Of a stretch of 64,000 nucleotides of DNA, positions 60,901-64,000 are shown in pieces. The DNA lies in contig CM070572.1 of the NCBI GenBank assembly GCA_036346355.1, positions 44,119,944 to 44,183,943 of the forward strand, read 5' to 3'. Below the pieces are notes generated by a model. It worked only from the letters and a program-made list of their open reading frames with translations. It was not told the DNA's origin and made no database searches. A program made the translations under genes and the position numbers. Source of the stretch: Rhipidocladum racemiflorum (taxonomy: Eukaryota; Streptophyta; Magnoliopsida; Poales; Poaceae). Numbering within the stretch: the first letter of the stretch is position 1; the number at the start of each line of letters is the position of its first letter.

Positions 60901-61918
60901 ACTCAGGATAACTTCGGATACTCCGGACAAAATGTCCTGATACTCCGGGTTATACTGCTCGGTCAAAACAGAGGTAAATCTGGGAAATGCAAGAGATTGA
61001 AGTCAATTGCTAGGCAATTTTCAACAGTAAACACAATATGCTTTTAGAAGCAATTTCCCGTCATATTTCCACTTTTGAAGCACGAAACATAGGAAGTATT
61101 AGTCATTTCACCAAAAGCTCACTAAGACGAATCAAATCGAAAGAAATGCCAGTAGAGAAGAATTCAACTAGAAAACTCACAAATGGCATTTAGCAATAAG
61201 ACTCGAGAGAAATCATGAAACCACTAAGAAATGCTCCAAATAAACAAGAGAAACAATAACCACAAATTTAGAGCAATTTCAAAAGAGAAGACATTCGAAT
61301 TCACAAGGAATTGAATGTGGCAATAAAGTTTTTAGGTTTCACGAGATTTTCTAGTTTTGCCAAAAAAAGAGATCAACAAGGGCAAACAAAATATTCAAAT
61401 GTCTATATGAGTTACACAAACCCTTGTGAGTCAAATATTAACAAGAAACTTGACTCATTTGGCAAAACTCACTTAAGTCTTTGGAAATGGACCTTTTTAG
61501 TCAAGATTACGTATTTCACTTCAAATTCATACATTGACTAAAATAGATCAAGTAGAAGAGCTACGTTAGCACTTAATTATTTTGGCACACTTAGGAAATG
61601 TGATATATATATAAAAAATAGCACTAACTCTGAATGTGCCGTTTAAACTTGCTCAAGATTGCAATAAGGGAATAATACTAAAAGCAAGAGCAAGTACTAC
61701 TAACAAGCAATTAAATCGATTTTCATGATACTAATGCATCTAAACCTACACAAGGCTAGAAGCAATAATATAATCAATTTGAATACTTGTTACCGAGATG
61801 GCATTGGCTCATGATTGTCTTGATTATCTTAATGCTTGGCTTTGATTGCAATTGATAGTTCCCTTTTCTTCTCGAGAAGCCAAGCGTCCAATCCATCTCT
61901 TAGTACCTAATAATTCTT
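57965..61918 (-). other. Non-coding internal region, right copy
   Basis: The counterpart of 49551-53482, nearly identical over long stretches. CCGGA arrays at 60038-60190 and 60862-60955 differ from the left copy more than the surrounding DNA does. Confidence 0.75.
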
Positions 61919-63691
61919 TTAGGCACTTTTTGGTACCCAATCTTTGTTGGGTCCATTAATGTTAGTCACCATAGATTTAGGAACCCAAATGGCCCTAATA
62001 TTTGCATTATTGACTTGACTAACATAACTACAAATAGGTTTGCAATAATTATTCCTCCTAGGCAAATGATTGGCATTTTTATGAAAAGGCTTTGGAGGAC
62101 AATGATACTTTGCAAAACTATTTCTAGTTTGATCTCTTCTAAGCATATGATAATTGGAACTAAGCATTGGCTTAGAGGATCTAGTATATCTAGTAAATGT
62201 TTTGCTATCGTTATTTCTCCTAAGCAATTTATTTGAATTGCTTTGTGTAGGCTTAGGAGTCCTAACAAATTTAGCAAGTTCATTTCTAGATTTACTCTTC
62301 CTATGCAAATGATCATTATCATTTTGAGCGGGCATAGGGGACTTGACAAGCTTGGCAACTACATTGCCATTCTTGTCCTTCCTAAGCAAATGATCATTAG
62401 AGTGATGAGTAGGCTTAGGGATTATACCTTTGGGACAATCCTTACCGATGTGTCCCTTTTCCCGACAATTGAAGCAAGTAGGCTTTGAACGCCTCTTCCT
62501 CTTGTTTTGCTTCTTGTCGGCTTGCCTCAAAGTTGGAGTTGTGGCCTTGTTATCCACTTTATTGGGGCACACGGAGGCGAAGTGGCCCTTCTTGTTGCAT
62601 TCGAAGCACACAATCGTCTTCATTCTTGCATTGTGCTTCTTCTTGCTAATCTCCCTCTTGGAGATGTAGCCGAGTCCTCGCTTATCTTGAGGTGCCCTTG
62701 GCTTGCTCAAGATCTCATCGAGAACGGCTTTTCCATTTACGCACCTCTTCAAGTCATTTTCGAATCTAATGACTTGGGCCTTGAGCTCATTGTTTTCCTC
62801 TACAAGGTTAGTCTCAACATGCATAGAGGAAGTACTAGCATTTGAATTAGAGCAAGTCAATTCATCTACTAAATTACATTGAGTAGCAACATCTACTCTA
62901 GCGTTTGGGCTGCAAGGTATATAAAGCAATTCATTGCAAGGAGAAGAATTTATAATTCTAGATGACATGCAAGAATTTAACTCTAAGCATGGCACATCAT
63001 CAAGAATATTGCAAGTTAATCCAACATCCACCTTGCAACTAGAGGTGTCTTTGAGAAGCAAATTTTCATGATCTAATTTTAGAGCATCATATGATTTTTG
63101 AAGTAAAGCAAGTTTTCAATCAAATCATATGATTTTCTAAATTGCTTCTCAAGGCAATCACGAAGAACCTTAATTGTAGAGATCAATTTAGCTTTGGAAG
63201 GTTCATCATTTACCTAGAGCCGTGAGGCAACGTGGTGAGGAGGAGGGTGACGAGGACTCATCATCACTCGAGATTGATGTGGAGCGATCATCATTTGAAG
63301 TCCGTATTTGTAAATCATCACTTTGATCAATCTTGAACTTGTCATGATTCTTTTGGATGAGTGTCCACATGTCATGAGCCTTCTTGAGGTGGCACACCTT
63401 CTTCCGCTCGTCTTCGCTCAATACGCCAAGAATGGCCTCTAGAGCTTGAGCGTTCTTTTCTTCACTTTGAGCATCCATTGTGCTATAGCCTTTATCTACA
63501 ATGTTCCAAATGGAAGCATCAATAGATCTCAAAAACATTTTCATCTTATGCTTCCATGGGCCATAATTAGAACCATTAAAGTACGGTGCCCAACCGGAAG
63601 CAATATGCACATAAGAGGATGAAGATGGAGCATTCAAATTATTATTAATAGACATGCTAGCTCCAAGCTCACCCATCCCGTCTAACGACAT
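61919..63691 (-). pseudogene. Gag of the right copy, two frame breaks
   Basis: The first open frame (63691-63206, 161 codons) starts MSLDGMGELGASMS and contains the gag segment WKHKMKMFLRSIDASIWNIV, then an acidic Ser-rich tail ending TALGK at a TGA. After the shared break the second open frame (63061-61919, 380 codons) holds a Cys-containing linker, a coiled coil (about residues 85-115), knuckle 1 CFECNKKGHFASVC (152-165), knuckle 2 CFNCREKGHIGKDC (196-209), five degenerate repeats of 27-28 residues (about 215-350) and the end IWVPK...WVPKSA. A private one-base deletion near 63113 separates the two. It is the better preserved copy. Confidence 0.9.
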
Positions 63692-63729
63692 CCAAACTCT
63701 TAAAGCGGTTAAGCTTAAATATCAGACTT

Positions 63730-63741
63730 GGCTCGATACCA
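63730..63741 (-). other. Primer binding site with a one-base deletion, right gag-only copy
   Basis: The element strand reads TGGTATCGAGCC; the A of CAGAGCC is missing compared with the left copy. This is either a real lesion that would weaken priming or a consensus error. Confidence 0.8.
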
Positions 63742-63743
63742 AT

Positions 63744-64000
63744 TGAAAGGACCAGGGATGTCGGCCTAGAGGGGGTGAATAGGCGATTACAAAATTATAC
63801 CCAATTAAAATTAAACAAACGAGAGATAATGCGAAGCAAAGGGTATAATTAAGTTTTGCAACTTAAACAATTTAGCCCGAGACAATTAACTCGGAGACTC
63901 GGATATTTAGTCCGATACTCAAGTTATCCGGATACTCCGGATCAATGTACAGGATACTCCGGATGATCCGGATAGTTCGGATAAAATACCGGATACTCGG
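63744..64000 (-). repeat. LTR 3 of the gag-only array, cut by the window edge
   Basis: Starts TGAAAGGACCAGGGATGTCG and follows LTR 1 and 2 for 257 bp. It already shows several single-base losses in CCGG words (for example CTCGGATATTTAGTCCG). Confidence 0.9.

Larger units (their letters stand above)
46881..64000 (-). mobile_element. Tandem array of a gag-only LTR retrotransposon (LTR-int-LTR-int-LTR)
   Basis: Three LTRs start at 46881, 55310 and 63744 and share two nearly identical internal regions (49551-55309 and 57965-63743). Element order on the minus strand: LTR, PBS, gag, 3.9 kb non-coding, PPT, LTR. No protease, RT, RNase H or integrase can be read in either internal region. The gag ending IWVPK...TNINGPN...WVPK is what I expect just before protease in grass SIRE/Maximus elements, so the element is probably a SIRE-derived non-autonomous form with pol deleted. 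The array runs past the right window edge. Confidence 0.9.

Overview
This window looks like nuclear DNA of a grass (Poaceae): a nested block of transposable elements with almost no host gene content. The evidence is an Angela/BARE-type Ty1/copia element, a SIRE/Maximus-derived gag-only element, a Tekay/Del-type chromovirus with 3.2 kb LTRs, Tourist-like and hAT-like non-autonomous DNA transposons, and a Mutator-like element with GT-AG introns carrying plant-mobile-domain (PMD) and zf-GRF genes. I cannot assign the species. I recognise no rRNA, tRNA, organellar or bacterial sequence.

Layout. 1-5317: 5' part of an Angela-type copia on the minus strand (LTR 3748-5317, PBS, broken gag, protease, integrase, first residues of RT). 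5318-17250: plus-strand Mutator-like region with decayed MURA transposase (6337-8929), PMD gene (9134-11770), two zf-GRF genes (12603-13141 and 15298-15728), a 188-bp tandem satellite between them, and long direct repeats at the right side. 17260-25330: remnants, namely a SIRE-like LTR, a LINE RT scrap, a Tourist MITE, a PGG-domain gene scrap, an hAT element with perfect 8-bp TSD, and a reversed gypsy LTR holding a 2.7 kb PIF/Harbinger-like element. 25775-26808: the only host-like gene, a small PGG-domain membrane protein, frameshifted.

27834-44901: a complete Tekay-type Ty3/gypsy element. Its 5' LTR contains a solo gypsy LTR (28236-31091, TSD TGTAG), its pol contains a solo Angela-like LTR (36519-37938), and its 3' LTR contains an hAT element (41549-42751, TSD ACTCCAAC) that itself holds a Tourist-like MITE (41806-42022). 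After subtracting the insertions the two LTRs are 3237 and 3209 bp, which confirms the reading. 44902-46880: two truncated LTRs (gypsy, then Angela-like), each interrupted by the next element.

46881-64000: an LTR-internal-LTR-internal-LTR tandem array of a gag-only LTR retrotransposon (LTR about 2.66 kb, internal about 5.77 kb), still running at the window edge. Gag has two zinc knuckles and a degenerate 27-28-residue repeat; no pol is present, so mobility would need an autonomous partner, probably SIRE/Maximus. Both copies carry the same gag frame break plus private ones. The LTR and internal region hold dispersed CCGGATACTCCGG-like arrays.

The strongest candidates for a second look are the gag-only tandem array, the MURA-PMD-zf-GRF gene set with its nucleosome-length satellite, and a series of stem-conserving hairpins in the Tekay LTR. 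All coordinates were read by eye; no database search was run.
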